Shown one piece after another: positions 13,671 to 25,560 of a DNA stretch of 64,000 nucleotides. The position numbers were made by a program, and so were the translations under genes. The stretch is from Doris montereyensis (taxonomy: Eukaryota > Mollusca > Gastropoda > Nudibranchia > Dorididae), in assembly GCA_037039925.1 (NCBI GenBank), contig JAXRKP010001008.1, positions 92,501-156,500 on the forward strand, read 5' to 3'. The stretch's first letter is position 1. Each line of letters begins with the position of its first letter. Below the pieces are notes generated by a model. That model was given only the letters and a program-made list of their open reading frames with translations. It was not told the DNA's origin and searched no databases.

Positions 13671-14965
13671 ACTAGACACATACACTGTCATATAAGAACA
13701 AACACAACTATATAACTAGACACACACACACTGTTATATAAGAACAAACACAACCCTATAACTAGACACATACACTGTCATATAAGAACAAACACAACCA
13801 TATAACTAGGCACACACACACTGTTATATAAGAACAAACACAATGCTATAACTATACACATACACTGTCATATAAGAACAAACACAACCCTATAACTAGA
13901 CACATACACTGTCATATAAGAACAAACACAACCCTATAACTAGACACATACACTGTCTTATAAGAACAAACACAACCCTATAACTAGACACATACACTGT
14001 CATATATCAACAATCACAACCATATAACTAGACACATACACTGTCATATACCAACAACACAACCATATAACTATACACATACACTGTCATATACCAACGT
14101 CATATACCAAAACACAACCATATAACTATACACATACACTGTCATATCATATAAGAACATATAAGAACAAACACAACCATACAATTATACACATACACTG
14201 TCATATAAGAACAAACACAACCATATAACTAGACACATACACTGTCACCCTATAACTATACACATACACTGTCATATAAGAACAAACACAACCCTATAAC
14301 TAGACACATACACTGTCATATAAGAACAAACACAACCCTATAACTAGACACATACACTGTCATATAAGAACAAACACAACCATATAACTATACACATACA
14401 CTGTCATATAAGAACAAACACAACCCTATAACTAGACACATACACTGTCATATAAGAACAAACACAACCATATAACTATACACATACACTGTCATATAAG
14501 AATAAACACAACTATATAACTAGACACATACACTGTCATATAAGAATAAACACAACTATATAACTAGACACATACACTATCATATACCAACAATCACAAC
14601 CATATAACTAGACACATACACTACCATATACCAACACACACAACCCTATAACTAGACACATACACTATCATATAAGAACAAACACAACCATATAACTAGA
14701 CACATACACTGTCATATAAGAACAAACACAACCATATAACTAGACACATACACTGTCATATAAGAACTCACACAACACTATAACTAGACACATACACTAC
14801 ACTGTCATATAAGAACAAACACAATCATATAACTAGACACATACACTGTCATATAAGAACAAACACAACCCTATAACTAGACAAATACACTGTCATATAA
14901 CAACACACACAACCCTATAACTAGACACATACACTATCATATACCTACACACACAACCATATAAC
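13670..14965. repeat. 44-bp subfamily (CATATAAGAACAAACACAAC type)
   Basis: Period 44, marked by TGTCATATAAGAACAAACAC and CTATAACTAGACACATACAC. It ends at the LINE insertion; the last copies switch to the GGAACATA type that resumes on the far side. Confidence 0.93.
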
Positions 14966-14975
14966 CAGGAACATA

Positions 14976-16545
14976 ATAATAAAACAATGCAAAATGTATG
15001 TAGCGCCGCTATCCATGAGAGTCATGCTCAGGTGCGATTTACAAAGACATACATCATAAAGAAGCTTACATAATGTACTCAATATTTAAGATTACTATAA
15101 AATAAAGACATCTACATACACGAAAAATTGTTACAATTAAGATAAACAGTACCTAAATGACGATATGTGCTAATTAAAAGATGACCCTATACATACGTAG
15201 GCACACACACACACATATATACACACATACACACACACAAACATTGCAGGTTCCAACCCCTCACACCCCATGATAAGTCAAAAAGTCAGTTTTAAAAGTC
15301 TCGGTATATAAACATATAATAATAGTTAAAGAAGTCAAAGTAAGAGATCTAAGAATAATTACATATACATGACAGTGTTAAAGGTACCATACATCAATAA
15401 AACACCAAACCCTTAACACGGGTTTTAGAAAATGCCAATAAGTTAAATATTATGTGAGTCGAAAGTGAAGCGGAACAACTCTGTTTTAAGTGATTATTTA
15501 AAAGAAGGAAGGGTTGTACAATAATTTCTAGTTTTAACTGACAAAGAATTTCATATAGCTGGGACCGAAAAGGTGAAAGAACGTTCGATAAATTTTGTCT
15601 TAGGGACGCTTCCTTTTAGTTACAAAGATTGTGATGATCTAAGTGGACGATTGGGGCGGTGAACTTTAAGGAGATGTTTTAGATTGTCGGGAGCAGTGTC
15701 ATGACTGCAGTTGAAAGTGAGACATGCTATCTTATATATGATTCTGCTTTCTACGGGAAGCCAATGTAGAGAGCTCAAAACGGGAGTGATGTGTTCAGAC
15801 TTGTTAGTCTTAGTTACAATTCTTGCTGCTTTATTTTGAAGTAATTGTAATCGATGAATAGAGATTTTTGGCAACCCATCAAGAAGAGAAATACAGTAAT
15901 CAAGACAACTTGTGACAAGTGCATGGACAAGCATTTTACATGTTTCTTGGTCTAACAGATTCCGGATACGAGAAATCCTTTTAAGGACACAATGGATTGT
16001 TTGACAAACTTTGATAATGTGAACATGCATGTGTAAAAATTCATCAAAGAAAAAACCGAGATTTTTGACGCTATGGCAGTTACATATAGTCGTATTGTTT
16101 ATGACCAGCTCATTTAATATAATGTCCTTTCCTTTTTTTCTAAATGTTATCAATTCTGTCTTGTCATTGTTGAATTTCAGTTTGTTTTCTGTCATCCAGG
16201 TCTTGATGTCTAACACACAGTTGATGATGGCTGTTTCTTTAGTTGTTATGCGATTGTTCATGCTGAGGGGGTATAAAGTTGCGTATCGTCAGCATGAAAA
16301 TGATGATCAATGATGTGAGATGCAATGATGTCACTGAGAGGCGTAGTGTTTAGTGTAAAGAGAAACGGACCAACGACTGTTCCCTGTGGGACGTCAAATT
16401 GGATATTTGCTACCGATGAAGGATTGCCATTTATGATGACTCGCTGGGTACGATCGGTAAGATAACTCACAAAAACCACTTCAGAGCCATGCCCGTGATA
16501 CCGAAACATTCTTGCATTCTAGCTAAGAGTGTTTTGTGGTCTACT
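14976..16545 (-). mobile_element. 5'-truncated non-LTR retrotransposon (CR1/L2-like RT), inserted in the superarray
   Basis: Minus-strand translation gives the second half of a reverse transcriptase. ARMQECFGITGMALKWF (about 16525-16470) is followed by SYLTDRTQRV, a PQGTVVGP motif (usual PQGSVLGP) and HADDTQLY, the palm motif with FADD altered to HADD. After a frameshift near 16260 come the thumb and C-terminal motifs NKLKFNNDKTEL, NLGFFFD, LDYCISLLDGLP, LQNKAARIVT and ITPVLSSLHWLPV, ending near 15620. The 3' untranslated part (14976-15620) ends in ATGGATAGCGGCGCTACATA and ATTATTATG, typical of CR1/L2-type 3' ends. It is 5'-truncated within RT and inactive. Flanking monomers resume at nearly the same position on each side. 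Confidence 0.92.
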
Positions 16546-19500
16546 ACCATATACCAACACACAACCCTATAACTAGACACATACACTGTCATATACCAAC
16601 ACACATAACCCTATAACTAAACACATACACTGTCATATACCAACACACACAACCCTATAACTAGACACATACACTGTCATATACCAACACACACAACCCT
16701 ATAACTAGACACATACACTGTCATATACCAACACACACAACCCTATAACTAGACACATACACTGTCATATACCAACACACACAACCCTATAACTAGACAC
16801 ATACACTGTCATATACCAAACACACAACCCTATAACTAGACACATACACTGTCATATACCAACACACACAATCCTATAACTAGACACATACACTGTCATA
16901 TACCAACACACACAAGCCTATAACTAAACACCTACACTGTCATATAACAACACACAACCCTATAACCAGACACATACACTGTCATATACCAACACACACA
17001 ACCCTATCACCAGGAACATACACTACCATATACCAACACACACAACCCTATAACCAACAACATACACTGCCATATACCAACACACACAACCCTATAACTA
17101 GGAACATACACTACCATATACCAACACACACAATCCTACAACTAGACACATGCACTGTCATATGCCAACACACACAACCCTATACTAGACACATACACTG
17201 CCATATCACAATACACACAACCTTATAACTAGACACATACACTGCCATATGGCAACACACACAACCCTATAACTAGACATATACACTGCCATATAACAAC
17301 ACACACAACCCTACAACTAGACACATACACTGTCATATAACAACACACACAACTCTATAAGCAGGCACATACACTGCTGTATACCAACACACACAACACA
17401 ATAAACAGACACATTCACGGCCATTTACCAACACACACACAACCCTATAACCAGACACATACACTGTCATTTAACAACACACACAGCTCTATAACGGAAA
17501 GATATACTGTCATTTAACAACACACACAACTCTATAACCAGACACCTACAATGCCATATACTAACACTCACAACCCGATAACCAGACACATTCACTGCAA
17601 TATACCAACATACACAACCCTATAACCAGACACACACTGCCATATAACAACACACTCAACCTTTTAACCAGACACATTCACTGTCATTTAACAACACACA
17701 CACAATCCTATAATCAGGAACAGACACTACCATATACAGGACACACACCCCTATAACCAGGAACATACACTACCATATACCAACACAAACCTCTATAACC
17801 AGGAACATACACTACCATATACCAACACACACAACCTTATAAACAGGAACATACAATACCATATAACAACACACGAAAACCTATAACTAGACACATGCAC
17901 TGTCATATAACAACACACACAACACTATAACCATGAACATACACTACCATATAACAACACACACAACACTATAATCAGGAAGATATACTCTCATATACCA
18001 ACACACACAACCCTATAACCAGGAACTTACACTACGATATACCAACACACACACAACCCTTAAACAGGCACATACACTACCATATACCAACACACACAAC
18101 TCTATAACCAGGAACATTCCCTGCCATTTATTAACACACACAAGCCTATAACCAGACACCTACACTGCCATATGCCAAAACCCACAACGCTATAACCAGG
18201 AACATTACCTGCCATTTACCAACACACACAATTCTATAACCAGACACATACACTGCAATATATCAACACACACAACCCTATAACCAGACACATACACTGC
18301 CATATAACAACACATTCAACCTTTTAACCAGACACATTCACTGTCATTTATCAACACACACAACCCTATAACCAGGAACATACACTACCATATACCAACA
18401 CACACAACTCTATAACTAGACACATACACTGCCATATAACAACACACTCAACCTTTTAACCAGACATATTCACTGTCATTTACCAACACACACAATCCTA
18501 TAACCAGGAACATACACTACCATATACCAACACACACAACTATAACTAGACACATACACTGCCATATAACAACACACTCAACCTTTTAACCAGACACATT
18601 CACTGTCCTTTACCAACACACACAACCCTATAACCAGGAACATACACTACCATATACCAACACAAACAACCCTATAACTAGACACATACACTGCAATATA
18701 ACAACACACACACAACCCTATAACTAGACACATACACTGTCATATGCCAAAACACACAACACTACAACTAGACACATACACTGCCAAATAACAACACACT
18801 GAACCCTATAACCAGACACATTCACTGCCATTTACCAACATACACAATCCTATAACCAGACACATACACTGCAATATACCAACACACACAACCCTATAAC
18901 CAGACACATACACTGCCATATAACAACACACTCAACCTTTTAACCAGACACATTCACTGTCCTTTACCAACACACACAACCCTATAACCAGGAAAATACA
19001 TACCATATACCAACACACATAATTCTATAACCAGGAACATACACTACCATATACCAACACACACAAGTCTATAACCAGGAACAACATACACTATCATATA
19101 CCAACACACACAACTCTATAACCAGGAACATACACTATCATATAACACAACCCTATAACCAGGAACATACACTACCATATACCACCACACACAACCCTAT
19201 AACTAGCCACATACACTGTCATATAACAACACACGCAAACCTACAACCAGACACATACACTGTCATATAACAACACACGCAAACCTACAACCACACATAC
19301 ACTGCCATATGCCAACACACAACCCTATAACTAGACACATACACTGTCATATAACAACACACACAACCCTGTAACTAGACACATACACTGCCATATGCCA
19401 ACACACACAACCCTACAACTAGACACATACACTGCCACGCACACAACCCTACAACTAGACACATACACTGCCACATGCCAACGCACACAACCCTACAACT

Positions 19501-20690
19501 AGACACACACTGCCATATGCCAACACACACAACCCTATAACTAGACACATACACTGCCATATGCCAACACACACAACCCTGTAACTAGACACATACACTG
19601 CCACATGCCAACACACACACAACCCTACAACTAGACACATACACTGCCACATGCCAACGCACACAACCCTACAACTAGACACATACACTGCCACATGCCA
19701 ACGCACACAACCCTATAACTAGACACATACACTGCCATATGCCAACACACACAACCCTATAACTAGACACATACACTGCCACATGCCAACACACACAACC
19801 CTATAACTAGACACATACACTGCCACATGCCAACACACACAACCCTATAACTAGACACATACACTGCCATATGCCAACACACACAACCCTATAACTAGAC
19901 ACATACAGCCATATAACAACACACACAACCCAACATACACTGCCATATAACAACACACACAACACACTGCCATATGCCAACACACACAACCCTATAACTA
20001 GACACATACACTGCCATATAACAACACACACAACCCTATAACTAGACAAATACACTGTCATATAACAACACACACAACTCTATAAGCAGGCACATACACT
20101 GCTGTATACCAACACACACAACCCAATAAACAGACACATTCAATCTACCAACACACACACAACCCTATAACCAGACACATGCACTGTCATTTAACAACAC
20201 ACACATTGCTATAACCAGAAACATATATGTCATTTAACAACACACACAACTCAATAACCAGACACCTACACTGCCATATACTAACACTCACAACCCTATA
20301 ACCAGACACATTCACTGCCATTTACCAACACACACAACCCTATAACTAGACACATACACTGCTTTACCAAAACACACAACCCTATAACCAAACACATACA
20401 CTGTCATATATCGAAACACATAATCCTATAACCAAATACATACTCTGCTATATATCAAAACACACAACCCTATAACCAAACACATACAGTGCTATACCAA
20501 AACACACAAACATATAACCAGACACACATACTGCCATATAACAACACGCTCAACCATATGACCAGACAACATATACAAATACACACACAACCATGTAACC
20601 AGGCAAACATAGTGTCACATAACAACACGCATAACCATTTAATACACACACACACACACTGATCGCTATATAACAACACACACAACCATA
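16546..20690. repeat. 44-bp superarray, right arm
   Basis: Period about 44, with CACACACAACCCTATAACTA, GACACATACACTG and CATATACCAA as the commonest parts. It mixes GGAACATACACTACC and GACACATACACTGTC types, with a CATATGCCAACACACACAAC subtype at 19300-19900. A block around 17340-17600 (CAGGCACATACACTGCTGTA, then CAGACACATTCA) recurs at about 20085-20300, another internal duplication. Confidence 0.95.
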
Positions 20691-21560
20691 TAACAACACA
20701 CATATGCGAAGACAAACACAACGATATAAGACACACAACCATATAACCACGCACACATTGCCATATGCGAAGACAAACACAACGATATAACAACACACAC
20801 AACCATATAACAACACACATATGCGAAGACTAACACAACGATATAACAACACACACAACCATATAACAATACACATTGATATAACAACACACACAACCAT
20901 ATAACAACACACATATGCGAAGACAAACACAACGATATAACCACACACATAACCATATAACAACACACATATGCGAAGAGAAACAGAACGATATAACAAC
21001 ACACACACAACCATATAACAACACACATATGCGAAAACAAACACAACGATATAACAACACACACAACTATATAACAACACACATATGCGAAGACAAACAC
21101 AACGATATAACAACACACACACAACCATATAACAACACACACATGCGAAGACAAACACAACGATATTACAACACACACACAACCATATAACACACACATA
21201 TGCGAAGACAAACACAACGATATAACCACACACACATTGCCATATGCGAAGACAAACACAACGATATAACCACACACACATTGCCATATGCGAAGACAAA
21301 CACAACGATATAACCACACACACATTGCCATATACGAAGACAAACACAACGATATAACCACACACACATTGCCATATACGAAGACAAACACAACGATATA
21401 ACCACACACACATTGCCATATGCGAAGACAAACACAACGATATAACCACACACACATTGCCATATACGAAGACAAACACAACGATATAACCACACACACA
21501 TTGCCATATACGAAGACAAACACAACGATATAACCACACACACACGTGCGTTGCCTTATA
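20690..21560. repeat. 44-bp subfamily (ATATGCGAAGACAAACACAA type)
   Basis: Most distinctive subfamily of the superarray: CGAAGACAAACACAACGATA, then TAACCACACACACATTGCC. Copies at 21200-21540 are almost identical. The minus strand has few stops, which yields overlapping open frames of up to 342 codons rich in Cys/Val/Tyr; these are repeat translations. Confidence 0.95.
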
Positions 21561-22060
21561 ACGACACACACAACCATATAATCACACACACACACACACA
21601 TACACACACCAATTGCCATATAACGGCACACACAATCATATAACCACACACGCACATACACATTTCCATATACCAACACGTTCACACATGACATACACTA
21701 CCACCACATATACACTATCATACACACACACACATACACACACACACCTACCTCCATACACGCCTCCCCCCCCCCCACACACACACATTCACACACAAAT
21801 TCACCCACCCACATACACACACATCCACGCCACACCGCCCCCCCCCCACACACACACGCACAGAGTTATCAACGTCCCTGACCTGCCTTCCGTACCTGCT
21901 GTCGTCTGTGACTTCATAAAGTCCCATCACAGGTAACAAGTCGCAGTTTATCGATGTGTGTCGTTACCATGGAGGGCTTGACCAGACGTGACGTCACAGC
22001 TGTCTGGCCGGGTCAGGACACTGGGTTGTGATGGGTAAACACACCCACCAATGAAAAGAC
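21560..22060. repeat. Degenerate CA-rich tail of the superarray, poly-C runs, then unique DNA
   Basis: CA repeats decay into unstructured CACACA/CATACA sequence. Two C runs of 8-9 or more occur near 21768-21777 and 21838-21848. From about 21861 the sequence becomes unique; I see no gene in 21861-22060. Confidence 0.8.
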
Positions 22061-22164
22061 ATGTACACACTCACACGTACTCATAGTCTACACAATGAGG
22101 CCCAGACACAACGTTACTACAATCACAGGTACACACATATAATTTTATATACACATCACGCACG

Positions 22165-22480
<316 letters not shown>

Positions 22481-22539
22481 CACACACGCACACATGCGTA
22501 CACATAATATTATATTATATTATTTACCTTCACAAAATA

Positions 22540-22770
22540 CTTGACACAGGTGTGAGAGAAATTCCGTAGTCAAAAGGTAATGTGTTGGCTTCTCAGCCAA
22601 AAGGTCGCGGGTTGAAGTTCCGACAGTTTGAAAAGTTTTCTCTGGTCCAGAAAAGTAGATTAACACCTCCCATTTGAAACGGCCGATAATCTTAAACAGG
22701 AGGTCCCGTGTGGGGATGACAAGACGCTGTATATGTTAACGTTAAAGATCCCTTGTTTACAGAATACTTC
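22540..22770 (+). mobile_element. tRNA-derived SINE, head and body
   Basis: Degenerate Pol III promoter boxes: A-box-like TAGTCAAAAGG at 22567-22577 and B-box-like GGTTGAAGTTCC at 22610-22621. The head matches the SINE at 32.3 kb (shared CAAAAG, GTGT..GGC.TCTC and TTGAAA.GTTTTCTC). The body includes GAGGTCCCGTGTG and AACGTTAAAGATCCCTTG, a segment that recurs at 22.9 and 47.6 kb. It lies in the same orientation as, and a few hundred bases before, the 27-bp array. Confidence 0.7.
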
Positions 22771-22879
22771 GCCCAAAATAACATAAAAATCTATCTAATC
22801 GAAGATCACAAATAGAATTGTCACATCGTTCTATCAAACTAGCCTTTCTATTTTTAGAGAAACCTGCCTCCCCCCCTGC

Positions 22880-22995
22880 CTTCTCAGTCTAGGTAGTTGG
22901 ATTGACACCTAGTCCTATCGCTGAAGGACGATGGAAATGAGGTCCCGTGTGCAGATCACAACACTCTATGAACGTTAAGGTTCCCTTGGTTGTTT
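22880..22995 (+). mobile_element. SINE body fragment with conserved core
   Basis: Carries TTGACACCTAGTCCTATCG, then GAGGTCCCGTGTGCAGATC and ACAACACTCTATGAACGTTA. The core is shared with the copies at 22.7 and 47.65 kb. No tRNA-like head is visible directly upstream, so it is a partial copy or the body of a longer composite. Confidence 0.6.
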
Positions 22996-23044
22996 ATAAA
23001 CAATTTTTTTTAAATTTAAAAACCCAAGATGATCTTACTTATGA

Positions 23045-25560
23045 CGGTCGGGTGGAAAATCTTAGTTGTGAATGTGAGGGGTAAAATCTTAGTTGTGAAT
23101 GTGAGGTGTAAAATCTTAGTTGTGAATGTGAGGGGTAAAATCTTAGTTGTGAATGTGAGGGGTAAAATCCTAGTTATGAAGGTGAGGGGTAAAATCTTAG
23201 TTGTGAATGTGAGGGATAAAATCTTAGCTGTGAATGTGAGGGGTAAAATCTTAGTTGTGAATGTGAGGGGTAAAATCTTAGTTGTCAATGTGAGGGGTAA
23301 AATCTTAGTTGTGAATGTGAGGGGTAAAATCTTAGTTGTGAATGTGAGGGGTAAAATCTTAGTTGTGAATGTGAGGGGTAAAATCTTAGTTGTGAATGTG
23401 AGGGTAAAATCCTAGTTATGAAGGTGAGGGGTAAAATCTTAGTTGTGAATGTGAGGGATAAAATCTTAGCTGTGAATGTGAGGGGTAAAATCTTAGTTGT
23501 GAATGTGAGGGGTAAAATCTTAGTTGTCAATGTGAGGGGTAAAATCTTAGTTGTGAATGTGAGGGGTAAAATCTTAGTTGTGAATGAGAGGGGTAAAATC
23601 TTAGTTATGAAAGTGGGGTGGAAAATCTTAGTTGTGAATGTAAGCGGTAAAATCTTAGTTATGAATGGGAGGAGTAAAATCTTAGTTATGAAGGTGAGGG
23701 GTAAAATCTTGTTTGTGAATGTGAGGTAAAATCTTAGTTGTGAATGTGAGGTGAAATCTTAGTTGTGAATGTGCACGGTAAAATCTTAGTTGTGAATGTG
23801 AGGGGTAAAATCTTAGTTGTGAATGTGAGGGTAAACTCTTAGTTATGAAAGTGGGGTGGAAAATCTTAGTTGTGAATGTGAGGGGTAAAATCTTAGTTGT
23901 GAATGTGAGGTGTAAAATCTTAGTTGTGAATGTGAGGGGTAAAATCTTAGTTGTGAATGTGAGGAGTAAAATCTTAGTTGTGAATGTGAGGGGTAAAATC
24001 TTAGTTCTGAATGTGAGGAGTAAAATCTTAGTTGTGAATGTGAGGGGTAAAATCTTAGTTGTGAATGTGAGGGGTAAACTCTTAGTTATGAAAGTGGGGT
24101 GGAAAATCTTAGTTATGAATGTGAGGGGTAAAATCTTAGTTGTGAATGTGAGGGGTAAAATGGTAGTTGTGAATGTGAGGGTAAAATCTTAGTTGTGAAT
24201 GTGAGGGTTAAATCTTAGTGGTGAATGTAAGGGGTAAAATCTTAGTTGTGAATGTAGGGGTAAAATCTTACTTGTGAATGTGAGGGGTAAAATCTTAGTT
24301 GTGAATGTGAGGGGTAAAATCTTAGTTGTGAATGTGCACGGTAAAATCTTAGTTGTGAATGTGAGGGGCAAAATCTTAGTTGTGAATGTGAGGGGTAAAA
24401 TCTTAGTTAGGAATGTGATGGGTAAAATCTTAGTTGTGAATGTGAGGGGTAAAATCTTAGTTGTGAATGTGCACGGTAAAATCTTAGTTGTGAATGTGAG
24501 GGGTAAAATCTTAGTTGTGAATGTGAGGTGTAAAATCTTAGTTGTGAATGTGAGGTGTAAAATCTTAGTTGTGAATGTGAGGGGTAAAATCTTAGTTGTG
24601 AATGTGAGGGGTAAAATCTTAGTTGTGAATGTGAGGTGTAAAATCTTAGTTGTGAATGTGAGGGGTAAAATCTTATTTATGAATGTGAGGGGTAAAATCT
24701 TAGTTATGAATGTGAGGTGTAAAATCTTAGTTGTGAATGTGAGGTGTAAAATCTTAGTTGTGAATGTGAGGGGTAAAATCTTAGTTGTGAATGTGAGGGG
24801 TAAAATCTAGGTTGTGAATGTGAGGGTAAAATCTTAGTTATGAATGTGAGGGGTAAAATCTTAGTTGTGAATGTGAGGGGTAAAATCTAGGTTGTGAATG
24901 TGAGGGGTAAAATCTTAGTTATGAATGTGAGGGTAAAATCTTAGTTGTGAATGTGAGGGGTAAAATCTTAGTTGTGAATGTAGGGGGTAAAATCTTAGTT
25001 GTGAATGTGCACGGTTAAAACTTAGTTGTGAATGTGGGGGGTAAAATCTTAGTTGTGAATGTAGGGGTAAAATCTTAGTTGTGAATGTAGGGGTAAAATC
25101 TTAGTTGTGAATGTAGGGGGTAAAATCTTAGTTGTGAATATGCACGGTAAAATCTTAGTTGTGAATATGCACGGTAAAATCTTAGTTGTGAATGTGAGGG
25201 GTAAAATCTTAGTTGTGAATGTGCACGGTAAAATCTTAGTTGTGAATGTGCACAGTAAAATCTTAGTTGTGAATATGCACGGTAAAATCTTAGTTGTGAA
25301 TGTGCACGGTAAAATCTTAGTTGTGAATGTGAGGGGTAAAATCTTAGTTGTGAATGTAAGGGGTAAAATCTTAGTTGTTAATGTGCACGGTAAAATCTTA
25401 GTTGTGAATATAAGGGGTAAAATCTTAGTTGTGAATGTGCACGGTAAAATCTTAGTTGTGAATGTGAGGGGTAAAATCTTAGTTGTGAATGTGAGGGGTA
25501 AAATCTTAGTTGTGAATGTGAGGGGTAAAATCTTATTTGTGAATTTAGGGGTGTAAAATC
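23045..25560. repeat. 27-bp minisatellite, block 1 (AATCTTAGTTGTGAATGTGAG)
   Basis: Period 27: GGGGTAAAATCTTAGTTG followed by TGAATGTGA. It reads in frame as a 9-residue repeat (GKILVVNVR) on the plus strand. A rare variant (AATCCTAGTTATGAAGG) occurs near 23170 and again about 242 bp later (nine monomers), showing higher-order duplication. A GTGCACGG variant is frequent at 24330-25450. Confidence 0.96.

Noticed and set aside
4130..14965. Interstitial telomere repeat because of AACCCTA
   Set aside because: The hexamer occurs once per 44-bp monomer (CCCTATAACC) and never as tandem CCCTAA.
4670..21694. Long open frames inside the 44-46-bp superarray as genes
   Set aside because: They follow the monomer period, change frame with single-base differences, and consist of repeated Cys/Val/Tyr or SYIKSHNLYNQTHTL residues without a domain.
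23029..25556. GKILVVNVR repeat protein
   Set aside because: Period-27 minisatellite translation; frames break at each one-base length change, and the same units are open on the other strand.
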